Assembly: GCF_030413595.1 (NCBI RefSeq)
Contig: NZ_CP129238.1
Span: forward strand, 310,001 to 374,000
Origin: Planococcus liqunii
Lineage (GTDB): Bacteria > Bacillota > Bacilli > Bacillales_A > Planococcaceae
Length of the DNA: 64,000 bases
Direction: 5' to 3'
Both the position numbers and the translations under genes were made by a program. The stretch's first letter is position 1. Every line of letters starts with the position of its first letter. Below, one piece after another: positions 35,465 to 44,021 of the stretch. The notes below the pieces were generated by a model, which ran no database searches, was not told where the DNA came from, and worked only from the letters and a program-made list of their open reading frames with translations.

Positions 35465-36382
35465 ATGGAAAAGAAACCATTAGCTGAAACCGCAGTAGAC
35501 CGGATAGAAAAAGTGTTTGGAGAACATCGTGAATACCGGCGTGCCCACGCCAGAGGGGTCATTTATGAAGCGGTATTCTCTGCGAACGGCTTAGGGGCGG
35601 AGTATACAACGGCGCCGCATCTGCAAGGGGGGGAAGTAAAGGCGCTTGCCCGATTTTCCCATAGCTCTCCGGATCCTACCTGGACGGATGTCATGTCGCC
35701 GGTCAAAGGGCTGGCCGTGCAATTTCTCTTGCCGGACGGGGGCATTACAAATATTGTGGGAGTCAATTCCCCGATTTTCCTGGCCAAAACCCCGGAAGCC
35801 TTCACTAAGATTCTAGGCGTTGTGACTTCGTTTAAAAAAGGGAAGCCGCGGCTTCGTGATTTGGCCAAGCTGCTGATCCAGTATCCGGAAAGCCGGGCCG
35901 CCATCAAAATCTTGCAGAAAATGCATGCCCCTGCCAGTTTTGCGACAGGGCGCTATCATTCCATCCATGCTTTTTACTTTATCGACAAGAACGGGAACCG
36001 GCTGCCGATCAAGTATGAATGGGAACCGGATGCAGGAGTGGAAACTTTAACGCCAAAAGACGCCGGTTCGCTGCCATTCGGTTATTACGAATGGGAAATC
36101 GAAGACCGTCTGCAGAAAGAGCCGGTCAGCTTCCGGTTGAATATTGTTATTGGAGGAGAAGAAGATCCGACTGACGATCCGACTGTCGCCTGGTCGGAAG
36201 AACGGCACAAGCTTACCGTTGGGACACTGACGATTTTGCCTAAGCCTGCTCTGGAAGCGGACGAACGAAAATTTGATCCGACCGCTGTAACCGAAGGAAT
36301 CGAATGTTCGGAAGACCAGATCCTCCATTTTCGGAAAGCGGCGTATTCCATTTCCGAGGAACGGAGAAACAGCGAGAAGTAA
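35465..36382 (+). CDS. Catalase-family heme peroxidase (SrpA-like small catalase)
   Basis: A 305-residue minimal catalase-fold protein without the full catalase C-terminal parts. The distal His lies in HARGVIYEAVFSA near 28, with VKALARFSHSSPDPTWTDV near 62 and the NSPIFLAKTPEAF loop near 102. The C-terminal LHFRKAAYSISEERR near 290 supplies the probable proximal Tyr. Such proteins usually use peroxide to oxidise organic donors. The ATG at 35465 follows GAGGTGAGG. No iron regulator site was spotted upstream. Confidence 0.83.
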   Translation: MEKKPLAETAVDRIEKVFGEHREYRRAHARGVIYEAVFSANGLGAEYTTAPHLQGGEVKALARFSHSSPDPTWTDVMSPVKGLAVQFLLPDGGITNIVGVNSPIFLAKTPEAFTKILGVVTSFKKGKPRLRDLAKLLIQYPESRAAIKILQKMHAPASFATGRYHSIHAFYFIDKNGNRLPIKYEWEPDAGVETLTPKDAGSLPFGYYEWEIEDRLQKEPVSFRLNIVIGGEEDPTDDPTVAWSEERHKLTVGTLTILPKPALEADERKFDPTAVTEGIECSEDQILHFRKAAYSISEERRNSEK

Positions 36383-36417
36383 AAAACGTTGAAGCCATAT
36401 GCGGCTTCAACGTTTTT
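36381..36417. terminator. Bidirectional terminator
   Basis: Stem AAAACGTTGAAGCC (36383-36396) / GGCTTCAACGTTTT (36403-36416) between convergent catalase and glutamate dehydrogenase genes. Confidence 0.92.
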
Positions 36418-36420
36418 CAG

Positions 36421-37860
36421 TTAATACAACTTTCCTTGGCGGTATAAGACGGTCGTCAATCTCATGACGGCGTGGATAAAGCAGTTTTGGCGGAGCGGGA
36501 AGGGATCTCCGAAAAATTGCGGCAAAATGATGTCCATCGTGGACTTCATTTTCGCGATAAGCAGCCGGAATACTTCTTCTTCCGTATAAAACTGAGTTTC
36601 CCGGCCTTGCAGCCATTCGAAATATGAAACAATAACCCCGCCGGCATTGGCAAGGATATCCGGAATGACGATGACCCCCTGTTCACTCAAGTAATCATCA
36701 GCTTCTTGAGTAGTTGGGGCATTTGCGCCTTCCACGATCACGCGTGCCTGAATGTCCCGCACATTGCCTTCATGAATCTGATTTTCAAGAGCGGCGAGTA
36801 TCAGGACGTCGACCGGCAAAGTCAATAGCTCGTCCCGGCCTTTGATGCTTGCAGCGACGCCCGCTTGAGCGATTTGATCCACGGTAGAAGGCAAATCGCC
36901 GCGGTTCGTACTGGCGAATGCGATCAATGCCGGAATGTCCAGGCCATTTTCATTATAAAGCGTGACGTTGCGGTCGCTGACTGCGACTACAATATCATCG
37001 ATTTCCGTGCTGTTGTAGGCTTCCAATGCCGCAACCGATCCGACATTGCCAAATCCTTGGACAGCCAGTGTCAGCGGCCGGTTCGCATGAGCAAGGGCGG
37101 TCGCAGCAAAAGGATTGTCCGAAGCGGCCAATTCATCTGCGTGTTCTCTTACATAGTCCGAGAACAAATAACGGAACGTAAAGTAAACGCCTTTGCCGGT
37201 AGCTTCTCGGCGTCCAAGCGAACCGCCGTTCGCGACGCTTTTTCCGGTGAAACTGCCGAGATACGGAGATCCGTGTTTGATCTTTTTGTATTCTGCCATC
37301 ATCCAGTCCATTTCCCGTTCTCCTGAACCTACGTCTGGCGCCGGGATGTCTTTGTCAGGGCCGATGACTTCCGAAAAATAGCGGACATATTTGCGGCAAA
37401 TCAGATTCAGTTCCTTTTCTGAATAATGTCTTGGGTTAAGGATGATGCCGCCTTTGCCTCCGCCAAACGGTACATTGTGCAGCGCGTTTTTCAACGTCAT
37501 CAAAAAGGCCAAGTTGACGACTTCTTCTTCGTTCACGCTTTCATGGAAGCGGATGCCGCCTTTATAAGGCCCCAGTGCATCATTGTGTTGAACACGGAAA
37601 GAAGGAATCCGAACAACACTGCCGTCATCGAGCGGAATCCGCAGGAATGACTTATGTATATTGTTCGGTGTAGAAAGAATGGCGCTCATTGAAGTGAATG
37701 CCTGTACACGCATTCTATCCTGCAGTTCCGGCAAGAATGTTTTGCTGTCGAGCAAGGCATTGAGCGAACTTTGAATGATAGCCCGCGTCTGCCCTTCAAT
37801 TTCTTCAACGCCGGTCGGGTTTTCTGTTCCGGCACCTGGTGATTTGATATCTCCATCCAT
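36421..37860 (-). CDS. Glu/Leu/Phe/Val dehydrogenase family, glutamate dehydrogenase
   Basis: NAD(P)-dependent oxidative deamination of glutamate to 2-oxoglutarate, cytoplasmic. The 479-residue protein has GPYKGGIRFH near 97, the catalytic lysine loop PFGGGKGGI near 130, the Asp in APDVGSGEREMDW near 177 and the Rossmann motif VQGFGNVGS near 270. It is longer than Bacillus RocG/GudB (about 425) through an N-terminal extension and inserts near 240-260, and the C-terminus (VLYRQGKLY) differs. The ATG at 37860 follows GGAGGTG; an adjacent TTG two codons upstream is possible. Confidence 0.88.
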   Translation of the reverse strand: MDGDIKSPGAGTENPTGVEEIEGQTRAIIQSSLNALLDSKTFLPELQDRMRVQAFTSMSAILSTPNNIHKSFLRIPLDDGSVVRIPSFRVQHNDALGPYKGGIRFHESVNEEEVVNLAFLMTLKNALHNVPFGGGKGGIILNPRHYSEKELNLICRKYVRYFSEVIGPDKDIPAPDVGSGEREMDWMMAEYKKIKHGSPYLGSFTGKSVANGGSLGRREATGKGVYFTFRYLFSDYVREHADELAASDNPFAATALAHANRPLTLAVQGFGNVGSVAALEAYNSTEIDDIVVAVSDRNVTLYNENGLDIPALIAFASTNRGDLPSTVDQIAQAGVAASIKGRDELLTLPVDVLILAALENQIHEGNVRDIQARVIVEGANAPTTQEADDYLSEQGVIVIPDILANAGGVIVSYFEWLQGRETQFYTEEEVFRLLIAKMKSTMDIILPQFFGDPFPLRQNCFIHAVMRLTTVLYRQGKLY

Positions 37861-37927
37861 GTTCAAGACACCTCCAAGTATTTTCATTATTCTCCCTATA
37901 CCCTTCCTGCTTTTATTTATGCACATG

Positions 37928-37967
37928 AAAAAGCCCTTCAGCTATGAAAACTGAAGGGGTCTGTTTT
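37928..37967 (-). terminator. Terminator of the BCCT transporter gene
   Basis: Stem CCCTTCAG (37934-37941) / CTGAAGGG (37951-37958), with T-runs on the minus strand. Confidence 0.75.
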
Positions 37968-39460
37968 TATTTTTTAGTGGTTTTCACTAACTTTACTTCT
38001 GCATCCAACGCCTTGAATAAGGAAATGATCATTAAGATCATAACAAACGAAAAAGGCAAGGCGGCAACGATGATGGTATTTTGGACAGCCGTCAATCCGC
38101 CGACAGACAAGAGAATGGCAGCAACCAGCGACTGTGCAATTCCCCAAAGAATCTTGATCTGATTGCTTGGCAGGAGTGATCCGTTTGTCGATTGCATGCC
38201 AAGAACGAAAGTTGCAGAATCAGCGGATGTAATAAAGAACGTACTGACCAACAAAATCGCGAAGAGTGACATGACAAAGCCGAGCGGCATTTCGCTGAAC
38301 ATCGCAAACAAAGTTTGCTCAGTCGGGAATGCCGTCAAATCGATGCCGCTTTTTTGGATATCAATCGCCGTCGTGCCGAACACCGAGAACCAGAAAGCGC
38401 CGAAAATCGTCGGCGTCAGGACGACGCCAATCAGGAATTCACGGATGGTGCGGCCTTTGGAAATACGGGCGATGAACATGCTGACGAATGGAGCCCAAGA
38501 GATCCACCAGGCCCAGTAAAAGATGGTCCACATGTTCAGCCAAGAGCGGTTTTCCGCATTGAGCGGAGCCGATTGGAAACTTAGGGAAATCAGGTTTTGA
38601 ATGTAAATCCCGAATGTTTCAGTAAACATGTTCATAATCAGCAAGGTCGGCCCAAGGATAATGACCAATATCAGCAGAATAATTGCAAGCACCATATTGG
38701 TATTGGACAAATACTTGATGCCTTTGTTCAATCCGGACCAGGCGGACATGATGAACAGCACGGTCACAGCCGCGATGATAATGAACTGGACCCATGATTC
38801 CTGCGGCACGCCGAACAGGTAGGCCAGACCGCCGTTAATTTGAGCAGCGCCGAAGCCGAGTGAAGTTGCCACGCCGAAGACTGTAGCGAACACCGCCAGC
38901 ACGTCAACAAGCGTTCCTAAAGGCCCTTCCATTTTCTTTCCGAAAATCGGCTTCAATGTTGATGAAATTAACGCAGGTTCTCCCTTGCGGAATTGGAAAA
39001 AGGCAAGCGATAGGGCGATGATTCCATACATGGCCCAAACATGGATTCCCCAGTGATAATAAGTCCGTTGGAGAGATTCTTTAAACGCCTCGTCGGTTCC
39101 CGGTTCGGTTGTTGCGGGCTGCACCGCGAAATGGCTCAACGGTTCAGAGGCACCGTAAAACACCAGTCCGATTCCCATACCGGCTGAAAATAACATGGAA
39201 ATCCAGGAAATGGTCGAGAATTCCGGGCGGTCCGCATCTTTTCCAAGTCGGATTTTTCCGTAAGGGCTGATGATGATAACAAAGGTCAAAATTAAAATGA
39301 TCGCCATGAGCATCAAGTAATACCAGCCGAAGCTTGTATCGATGAAGCTGCGGATGCTGCCGGTTGCTTTTTCGAAGCTTTGCGGAGCAATGACGCCAAA
39401 TGCGACGGTCAAAATGACTAGGGCAAACGTGATGTAAAATACTTTCGAAGCTTTTTTCAT
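37967..39460 (-). CDS. BCCT family transporter (OpuD/choline-betaine type)
   Basis: Secondary transporter of betaine, carnitine or choline in the membrane, 497 residues with 12 hydrophobic segments. Family signatures are GMGIGLVFYGASEPL near 92-106 and a tryptophan-rich stretch WTIFYWAWWISWAPFVSMFIARIS near 310-333, which lines the substrate site. The ATG at 39460 follows AAAGGAGG; the longer frame upstream is not needed. Upstream on the minus strand a CTGTCA/TATAAG pair spaced 17 bp is a possible promoter. Probably osmoprotection in a salt-tolerant host, by family. Confidence 0.92.
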   Translation of the reverse strand: MKKASKVFYITFALVILTVAFGVIAPQSFEKATGSIRSFIDTSFGWYYLMLMAIILILTFVIIISPYGKIRLGKDADRPEFSTISWISMLFSAGMGIGLVFYGASEPLSHFAVQPATTEPGTDEAFKESLQRTYYHWGIHVWAMYGIIALSLAFFQFRKGEPALISSTLKPIFGKKMEGPLGTLVDVLAVFATVFGVATSLGFGAAQINGGLAYLFGVPQESWVQFIIIAAVTVLFIMSAWSGLNKGIKYLSNTNMVLAIILLILVIILGPTLLIMNMFTETFGIYIQNLISLSFQSAPLNAENRSWLNMWTIFYWAWWISWAPFVSMFIARISKGRTIREFLIGVVLTPTIFGAFWFSVFGTTAIDIQKSGIDLTAFPTEQTLFAMFSEMPLGFVMSLFAILLVSTFFITSADSATFVLGMQSTNGSLLPSNQIKILWGIAQSLVAAILLSVGGLTAVQNTIIVAALPFSFVMILMIISLFKALDAEVKLVKTTKK

Positions 39461-39566
39461 ACTTCCTCCTTTAAGGTTTAAACAGATATAACTTATAAGG
39501 TTAGCGAAAATAATTGACAGAGTCAACTAAACAGAGGAGTTCAACAATTTCAAAAAAGGATGCGAT

Positions 39567-40127
39567 TTACTGTTCCCAATCATTCAGCTGTTCTTCTTCC
39601 GCCACGACCCGCAAATCATCGGCTGTAATGGTTAACACTTGATAATCATTCTTTTCGGCATAAAGGTCGGCTTCCCGTTTCGTGAATTTAGGCGAACCTT
39701 CTGTTTCTTCATCGTATATGATGAGCATGCCGTCGGAATTGCGCAGGAAGAATTTATTCTTCTCGATAAACTGCCAAGGGGCTTCGTAAGGCCGGTTGGT
39801 TAAACTGCGGTGAAAATCGGCCTGTTCTAAAATCATTTGATACTTTTCCTGCTTGGCTTCGTTCCATTTCTTCTCCTGTTCGAGGAAAGGGGTCAGCACA
39901 GCATATTTCAATTGCGGAAATTCCTCCTGCAAATCCAGCACCACTTCTGCAGCCCAGGTCTCGACACCAAGCTGGCCGCTGAGGATGACCCATTCCAATC
40001 CTTCGTCGAGCAAAACGCGCAGACGGTTTTCAAGTGCTTTTTTGATAAATCGGACACCTGGATGCTTATCATCGAATATTCCCAGTTCATGTTGTTTATA
40101 TCCTGTAATAACCAATCGTTTTAACAT
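39567..40127 (-). CDS. ypsA: YpsA-type SLOG-domain protein (DUF1273)
   Basis: A 186-residue protein of the SLOG superfamily. It begins MLKRLVITGYKQHELGIF with the GYK nucleotide-sugar-binding loop and has WVILSGQLGVETWAAEVVL near 47-65 and TNRPYEAPWQF near 110, close to Bacillus YpsA. YpsA homologues affect cell division in Firmicutes; the ligand is not established. The ATG at 40127 follows GGAGAAG; an earlier in-frame ATG has no SD. Monocistronic. Confidence 0.88.
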   Translation of the reverse strand: MLKRLVITGYKQHELGIFDDKHPGVRFIKKALENRLRVLLDEGLEWVILSGQLGVETWAAEVVLDLQEEFPQLKYAVLTPFLEQEKKWNEAKQEKYQMILEQADFHRSLTNRPYEAPWQFIEKNKFFLRNSDGMLIIYDEETEGSPKFTKREADLYAEKNDYQVLTITADDLRVVAEEEQLNDWEQ

Positions 40128-40277
40128 GTCACTTCTCCTCTCCAACAGAATATCCAGCTTCTTATTTTACAGCACTCTTCTATTAAGGTGTACCCTGATA
40201 ACCAGGTGGGTTAAAACTGAAAAATCTTATAATTCATTTTGGATATGCTAAACTAAGTCACATAAAGGAGGTAGGTT

Positions 40278-41228
40278 ATGGTTAATTTGGATGAAGTAAA
40301 AACAGCACAGCAACAAATTTCAGGGCTTATCCATAGGACGCCCATTTTGACGTCTGCTCTTTTAAATGAACGGACCGGCAATGAAATTTATTTGAAAGCG
40401 GAGCACTTGCAGAAAACCGGCTCTTTTAAAATAAGGGGTGCGGCAAATGCAGTTAAACAGGCCATTGATGACGGGGCCCAGTTTATTACGGCCGCTTCTT
40501 CCGGCAACCACGGGCAGGCAGTCGCCTATATTGCGGACCAGCTTGGCGTGCCGGCAACGATTGTTGTACCAGAAGATGCAAACCGGGCGAAAGTGGCGGC
40601 GATTGAAGCCTACAACGGAAATATTGTTTACTGCGGGTTAACTTCAGCTGACCGGATTCCAAAAGCCCAACAGCTGGCGGAAGAACAGGGAGGCATCTAC
40701 ATTCCGCCATACGACCATCCATTTGTCATCGCCGGCCAGGGAACCATTGGCCTTGAACTGCTCGATCAAGTGCCGGATATCGATATCATCGTCGTTCCGG
40801 TCGGCGGCGGGGGATTGATCAGCGGCATCCTGACGGCGGTGAAAGAGACCAACCCTGCGATCCGGGTCGTAGGAGTGGAGCCGGAAACGGCAAACGATAC
40901 GTATTTGTCGCTTGCCAACAAACAAATCACTGCCATTTCTGGAACAACGACAATCGCAGACGGCTTGCGCACATCGCAGCCCGGCCAACTGACGTTCCCG
41001 ATTTTGCAGGAGTTTTTGGATGACCTTGTACTGGTGACAGAAGACGAAATCAAAGAAGCTTTTCAATTTACATTGGAACGCACCAAACAGCTCATCGAAC
41101 CATCCAGTGCAACCGGAATCGCAGCTGTGTTGTCCAAAAAGTTGGAAGTGGAAAAGAACAAAATTGCGGTAATTTTATCCGGAGGGAATGTGGATTTAAA
41201 GCAGCTGGATCGGTTTCTGCCCGAGTGA
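40278..41228 (+). CDS. Threonine/serine ammonia-lyase (PLP-dependent dehydratase)
   Basis: Removes ammonia from L-threonine (or serine) giving 2-oxobutyrate (or pyruvate). The 316-residue protein has the PLP lysine in TGSFKIRGA (Lys51), SSGNHGQAVA near 75, the phosphate-binding VGGGGLISG near 175 and SGGNVD near 304. No ACT-like regulatory domain follows, so it is the short catabolic type rather than the full biosynthetic IlvA. The ATG at 40278 follows AAAGGAGG. Related serine racemases share these motifs. Confidence 0.88.
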   Translation: MVNLDEVKTAQQQISGLIHRTPILTSALLNERTGNEIYLKAEHLQKTGSFKIRGAANAVKQAIDDGAQFITAASSGNHGQAVAYIADQLGVPATIVVPEDANRAKVAAIEAYNGNIVYCGLTSADRIPKAQQLAEEQGGIYIPPYDHPFVIAGQGTIGLELLDQVPDIDIIVVPVGGGGLISGILTAVKETNPAIRVVGVEPETANDTYLSLANKQITAISGTTTIADGLRTSQPGQLTFPILQEFLDDLVLVTEDEIKEAFQFTLERTKQLIEPSSATGIAAVLSKKLEVEKNKIAVILSGGNVDLKQLDRFLPE

Positions 41229-41298
41229 AAATCAGGTTTAGCCTCTACCGGAATGGGAAAAGATAGATATACTTTAAAACCAGGAAGGAGCGGTAACA

Positions 41299-41451
41299 AT
41301 GGCAGAAGAAAAACAACCGCATGAAAAGCTGGCGGATAAAGAATTGAATGTGAAAGCGGCGCAAGAAGTCCACTTGCAAGACGATTTTAAAAAAGCGGAC
41401 AAGGCTGGGGAGCAGACGGATAAGGAAAACGAAAAATCAGATGATCAATAA
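41299..41451 (+). CDS. Small hydrophilic protein, 50 residues
   Basis: Starts MAEEKQPHEKLADKELNVK; almost no hydrophobic residues, rich in Lys, Glu, Asp and Gln, so probably disordered. AGGAAGGAG lies just upstream of the ATG at 41299 and a strong terminator follows the stop, which together support a real gene. Function unknown. Confidence 0.65.
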   Translation: MAEEKQPHEKLADKELNVKAAQEVHLQDDFKKADKAGEQTDKENEKSDDQ

Positions 41452-41458
41452 GTTGAAA

Positions 41459-41505
41459 TGACCGGTGGATTTGAAAACTAATCAAATTCACCGGCTCTTT
41501 TTTTT
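41459..41505 (+). terminator. Terminator before the catabolic cluster
   Basis: Stem CCGGTGGATTTGA (41462-41474) / TCAAATTCACCGG (41482-41494) with one wobble pair and eight T or more. Confidence 0.88.
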
Positions 41506-41534
41506 AGGGAAAACAAAATTCCTTTATTCGAATC

Positions 41535-41563
41535 TTGCATTCTGAAAATGAAAGCGTTAACAT
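41535..41563 (+). promoter_or_regulatory. Probable promoter of the beta-oxidation cluster
   Basis: TTGCAT (41535-41540), 17-bp spacer, TAACAT (41558-41563). The -10 matches consensus at four of six bases, so this is moderate, but the cre site and operator positions fit it. Confidence 0.5.
41549..41562 (+). promoter_or_regulatory. CcpA catabolite-responsive element (cre)
   Basis: TGAAAGCGTTAACA matches the cre consensus TGWAANCGNTNWCA at every defined position and overlaps the proposed -10, a position that normally gives carbon catabolite repression. Confidence 0.72.
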
Positions 41564-41582
41564 AATGTTTAAGTATTCTGAA

Positions 41583-41602
41583 CATACCAACTAGTTAGTA
41601 TG
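41583..41602. promoter_or_regulatory. Palindromic operator, likely for the cluster's TetR regulator
   Basis: CATACCAACTAGTTAGTATG is a 20-bp palindrome with only one mismatched pair (C/A at positions 6 and 15). It sits just downstream of the proposed promoter and upstream of the first gene. A TetR gene is second in the cluster. Confidence 0.68.
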
Positions 41603-41632
41603 TAGAAGTGCAATCGGATGGAGGAATGGAAA

Positions 41633-42406
41633 ATGGATGTTATGGATTTATTCAGATTGGATGGCAAGACAGCAATTGTGACAGGAGGCGGGCGCGGGTT
41701 AGGAGCGCAGATTGCAGAAGGTTTTGCAGAAGCGGGAGCCAATGTAGTGATATGCTCGCGGAAGCTGGAGGCATGTAAAGAATTCAGCGAACAGCTGAAG
41801 CAAAAGGGCGTAAAATCCTTAGCATTGGCTTGTGACGTCACAAATCCGGAAGACGTCAAACGCGTCATCCAAAAAACCTTGGAAGAGTTCGGCACGATTG
41901 ATATTCTCGTCAACAATTCAGGCGCCACATGGGGAGCTCCGGTTCTCGACATGCCGCTGGAAGCATGGCACAAAGTCATGGAAGTCAACGTTACTGGAAC
42001 CTTCCTGATGAGCCGGGAAGTCGGGGAAACGATGATCCGCCAAAAAAGTGGGAAAATCATCAACATCGCTTCGGTCGCTGGGCTTGGCGGAATCGATCCG
42101 CAGCTGATGGATACGATTGGCTACAACACCAGCAAAGGAGCTGTCATTACATTCACAAAAGACTTAGCCGCCAAATGGGGCCAGTTCAATATCAATGTCA
42201 ATGCATTGGCGCCTGGATTCTTCCCGACGAAAATGTCGAAAGCGCTGATTGAACAAAGCCGGGACCGGTTCCTTGATCAAACGCCATTGAAGCGTTTTGG
42301 GACGGATGAAGATTTAAAAGGTGCAGCGTTGTTTCTGGCGTCGAAAGCGTCGGATTATGTGACAGGGGATGTCGTCATTGTAGACGGCGGGATGCACGCC
42401 ATTTAA
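41633..42406 (+). CDS. Short-chain dehydrogenase/reductase (FabG-like)
   Basis: NAD(P)-dependent oxidoreductase, 257 residues, first gene of the catabolic cluster. It has GGGRGLG cofactor loop near 18, NNSG near 94, the Ser of IASVAGLGG near 143 and an intact YNTSK active site near 162. The ATG at 41633 is preceded by GGAGG at 41620-41624 with 8 nt between; an ATG at 41618 overlaps that site. Likely substrate is a hydroxyacyl or keto intermediate, inferred from its neighbours. The promoter region carries a cre box and a palindrome. Confidence 0.9.
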   Translation: MDVMDLFRLDGKTAIVTGGGRGLGAQIAEGFAEAGANVVICSRKLEACKEFSEQLKQKGVKSLALACDVTNPEDVKRVIQKTLEEFGTIDILVNNSGATWGAPVLDMPLEAWHKVMEVNVTGTFLMSREVGETMIRQKSGKIINIASVAGLGGIDPQLMDTIGYNTSKGAVITFTKDLAAKWGQFNINVNALAPGFFPTKMSKALIEQSRDRFLDQTPLKRFGTDEDLKGAALFLASKASDYVTGDVVIVDGGMHAI

Positions 42407-42453
42407 AGCAGAATTTAGAGAAGCTTTAGCCAGTGCAGTTTTTTCGCGCCGGC

Positions 42454-42542
42454 TGTTAGTTGAACCAACCGGAATTTTGTGGCCAGTTGATTTTTGGCTT
42501 GTTAAAGCTAAAATCCGGCTGACCATTAAAGCGGGATAAAGA
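42454..42542 (+). repeat. Dispersed short repeat, copy a
   Basis: About 89 bp between the SDR and TetR genes. It shares TGNTAGTTGAACNAACCGGA at its left and TTAAAGCGGGAT at its right with the sequence at 51146-51220, in the same orientation. The middle is less conserved. Confidence 0.6.
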
Positions 42543-42558
42543 ATAGCGGGGAATCGGC

Positions 42559-43116
42559 ATGAAAGCAAAAATCAAGCAGCAAAGCATCAGCCTGTTCGAA
42601 CAAAAAGGCTTCAGCGAAACGTCCATCCAGGATATTGTCGAAGCGCTCGGCGTGACGAAGGGTACTTTCTATTATTATTTCCCGAGCAAAGAGCAGCTGT
42701 TGATGGATATCCATTCCAACTATATCGATGACTTGCTATCACGGCAAAAAGCCATTCAGGAAACAGTTACCGGCAATCAGCAGAAACTGCAGGCGATTGT
42801 AGAACTGCTGATTGGCGATATTCAGGACCACGGTCCGAGCGGCCGGGTTTTTTTCAGGGAAATGCGGCATCTGACTCCAGAAAATTCTCAGGAAGTCAAA
42901 CGGAAGCGGGAACAATTCCGCTTGAATATCGAAGAGCTCATTTCAGCTGGAATGAATACAGGAGAGTTCCGCAGTGATTTGCCGCCCGGCATGGTAGCTT
43001 TCGCTGTTCTCGGGGTAACGAACTGGAGTTACCAATGGTTTAATCCGAATGGCGGCATAACAGCCGGCCAGTTGGCGGAAATTTACAGCGATATGATTTT
43101 AAACGGCATCACTTAG
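42559..43116 (+). CDS. TetR/AcrR family transcriptional regulator
   Basis: A 185-residue one-component repressor. Residues 1-50 form the TetR DNA-binding helix-turn-helix: FEQKGFSETSIQDIVEALGVTKGTFYYYFPSKEQLL is fully typical. The rest is a helical ligand domain, probably for an acyl-CoA by analogy to FadR-type repressors of fatty-acid catabolism. The RBS before 42559 is weak (GCGGGG). It lies inside the catabolic cluster and most likely binds the palindrome at 41583-41602. Confidence 0.9.
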   Translation: MKAKIKQQSISLFEQKGFSETSIQDIVEALGVTKGTFYYYFPSKEQLLMDIHSNYIDDLLSRQKAIQETVTGNQQKLQAIVELLIGDIQDHGPSGRVFFREMRHLTPENSQEVKRKREQFRLNIEELISAGMNTGEFRSDLPPGMVAFAVLGVTNWSYQWFNPNGGITAGQLAEIYSDMILNGIT

Positions 43117-43133
43117 TCTAAGGGGGAACAGCA

Positions 43134-44021
43134 GTGAACAACTTTCACATTCAAAAAATGGCGGTAATCGGAGCAGGGCAGATGGGACATCAGATTGCGA
43201 TGCTCGGTGCGCTTGGCGGCATCCATACCGCACTTTACGATGTCGATCAAGAAGCGCTCGCTAAAGCGCAGATCAGTTTGGAAATGCTGATGGACCAGTG
43301 GGTAGTGAAAAAGAAAATCACCGATATGGAGAAAACGGCGGCTTTCAACTTGCTGCAGTTTACGAGTGGTTTGGAAAAGGCAGCAGGTGATGCCGATTAT
43401 GTAATTGAAGCGGTCGTGGAGAAACTGGATGTAAAGCGTGAGATTTTTGGGAAATTGGACAAAATCGCACCGCAACATGCCATTCTTGCCACGAACAGCT
43501 CGACCATCGTCAACTCGCTGCTTGCAGAAGCAACCAGCCGTCCCGAAAAAGTGTGCAATATGCATTTCTTTTTCCCGCCGCTTGTCATGGACTGCGTCGA
43601 GGTGGTCATGAGCGAACAAACCTCGGAAGAAACCGCACAAATTTCCTTGGAGTTATGCCAGCGGATCAATCGTACCGGCTTATTGCTGCGAAAAGAAATT
43701 TCCGGATTTGTCGCCAACCGGATTTTAGGCGCGTTGCAAAAAGAAGCGATGCATCTATACGAAGAAGGTGTCGCGGACTACAAAGAAATTGATTTGATTG
43801 TCAAAAAAGCGCTCCGGCATCCGATTGGGCCATTTGAATTGATGGATTTATCCGGAATCGACGTGGCGTATTATGTGATGCAGCAACAGTATGCAGAAAC
43901 CGGTGATCCGAAGGACAAGCCTTCCTCATTCATCGAAGAAAAAGTGAAGGCAGGGGAATTGGGGCGAAAAACCGGAAAAGGCTTTTATGAATATCCAAAA
44001 AAAGAGGTGAAAATGCCATGA
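43134..44021 (+). CDS. 3-hydroxyacyl-CoA dehydrogenase
   Basis: Oxidises 3-hydroxyacyl-CoA to 3-ketoacyl-CoA with NAD+, the third step of beta-oxidation. The 295-residue protein has VIGAGQMGHQIA near 10-21 and the central VIEAVVEKLDVK near 86. The active-site His in NMHFFFPPLVMD near 141 has F where the usual motif reads HFFNP. The C-domain segment GFVANRILGAL is near 188. The GTG at 43134 follows AAGGGGGA. Its stop overlaps the enoyl-CoA hydratase start by 4 nt. Confidence 0.92.
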   Translation: MNNFHIQKMAVIGAGQMGHQIAMLGALGGIHTALYDVDQEALAKAQISLEMLMDQWVVKKKITDMEKTAAFNLLQFTSGLEKAAGDADYVIEAVVEKLDVKREIFGKLDKIAPQHAILATNSSTIVNSLLAEATSRPEKVCNMHFFFPPLVMDCVEVVMSEQTSEETAQISLELCQRINRTGLLLRKEISGFVANRILGALQKEAMHLYEEGVADYKEIDLIVKKALRHPIGPFELMDLSGIDVAYYVMQQQYAETGDPKDKPSSFIEEKVKAGELGRKTGKGFYEYPKKEVKMP

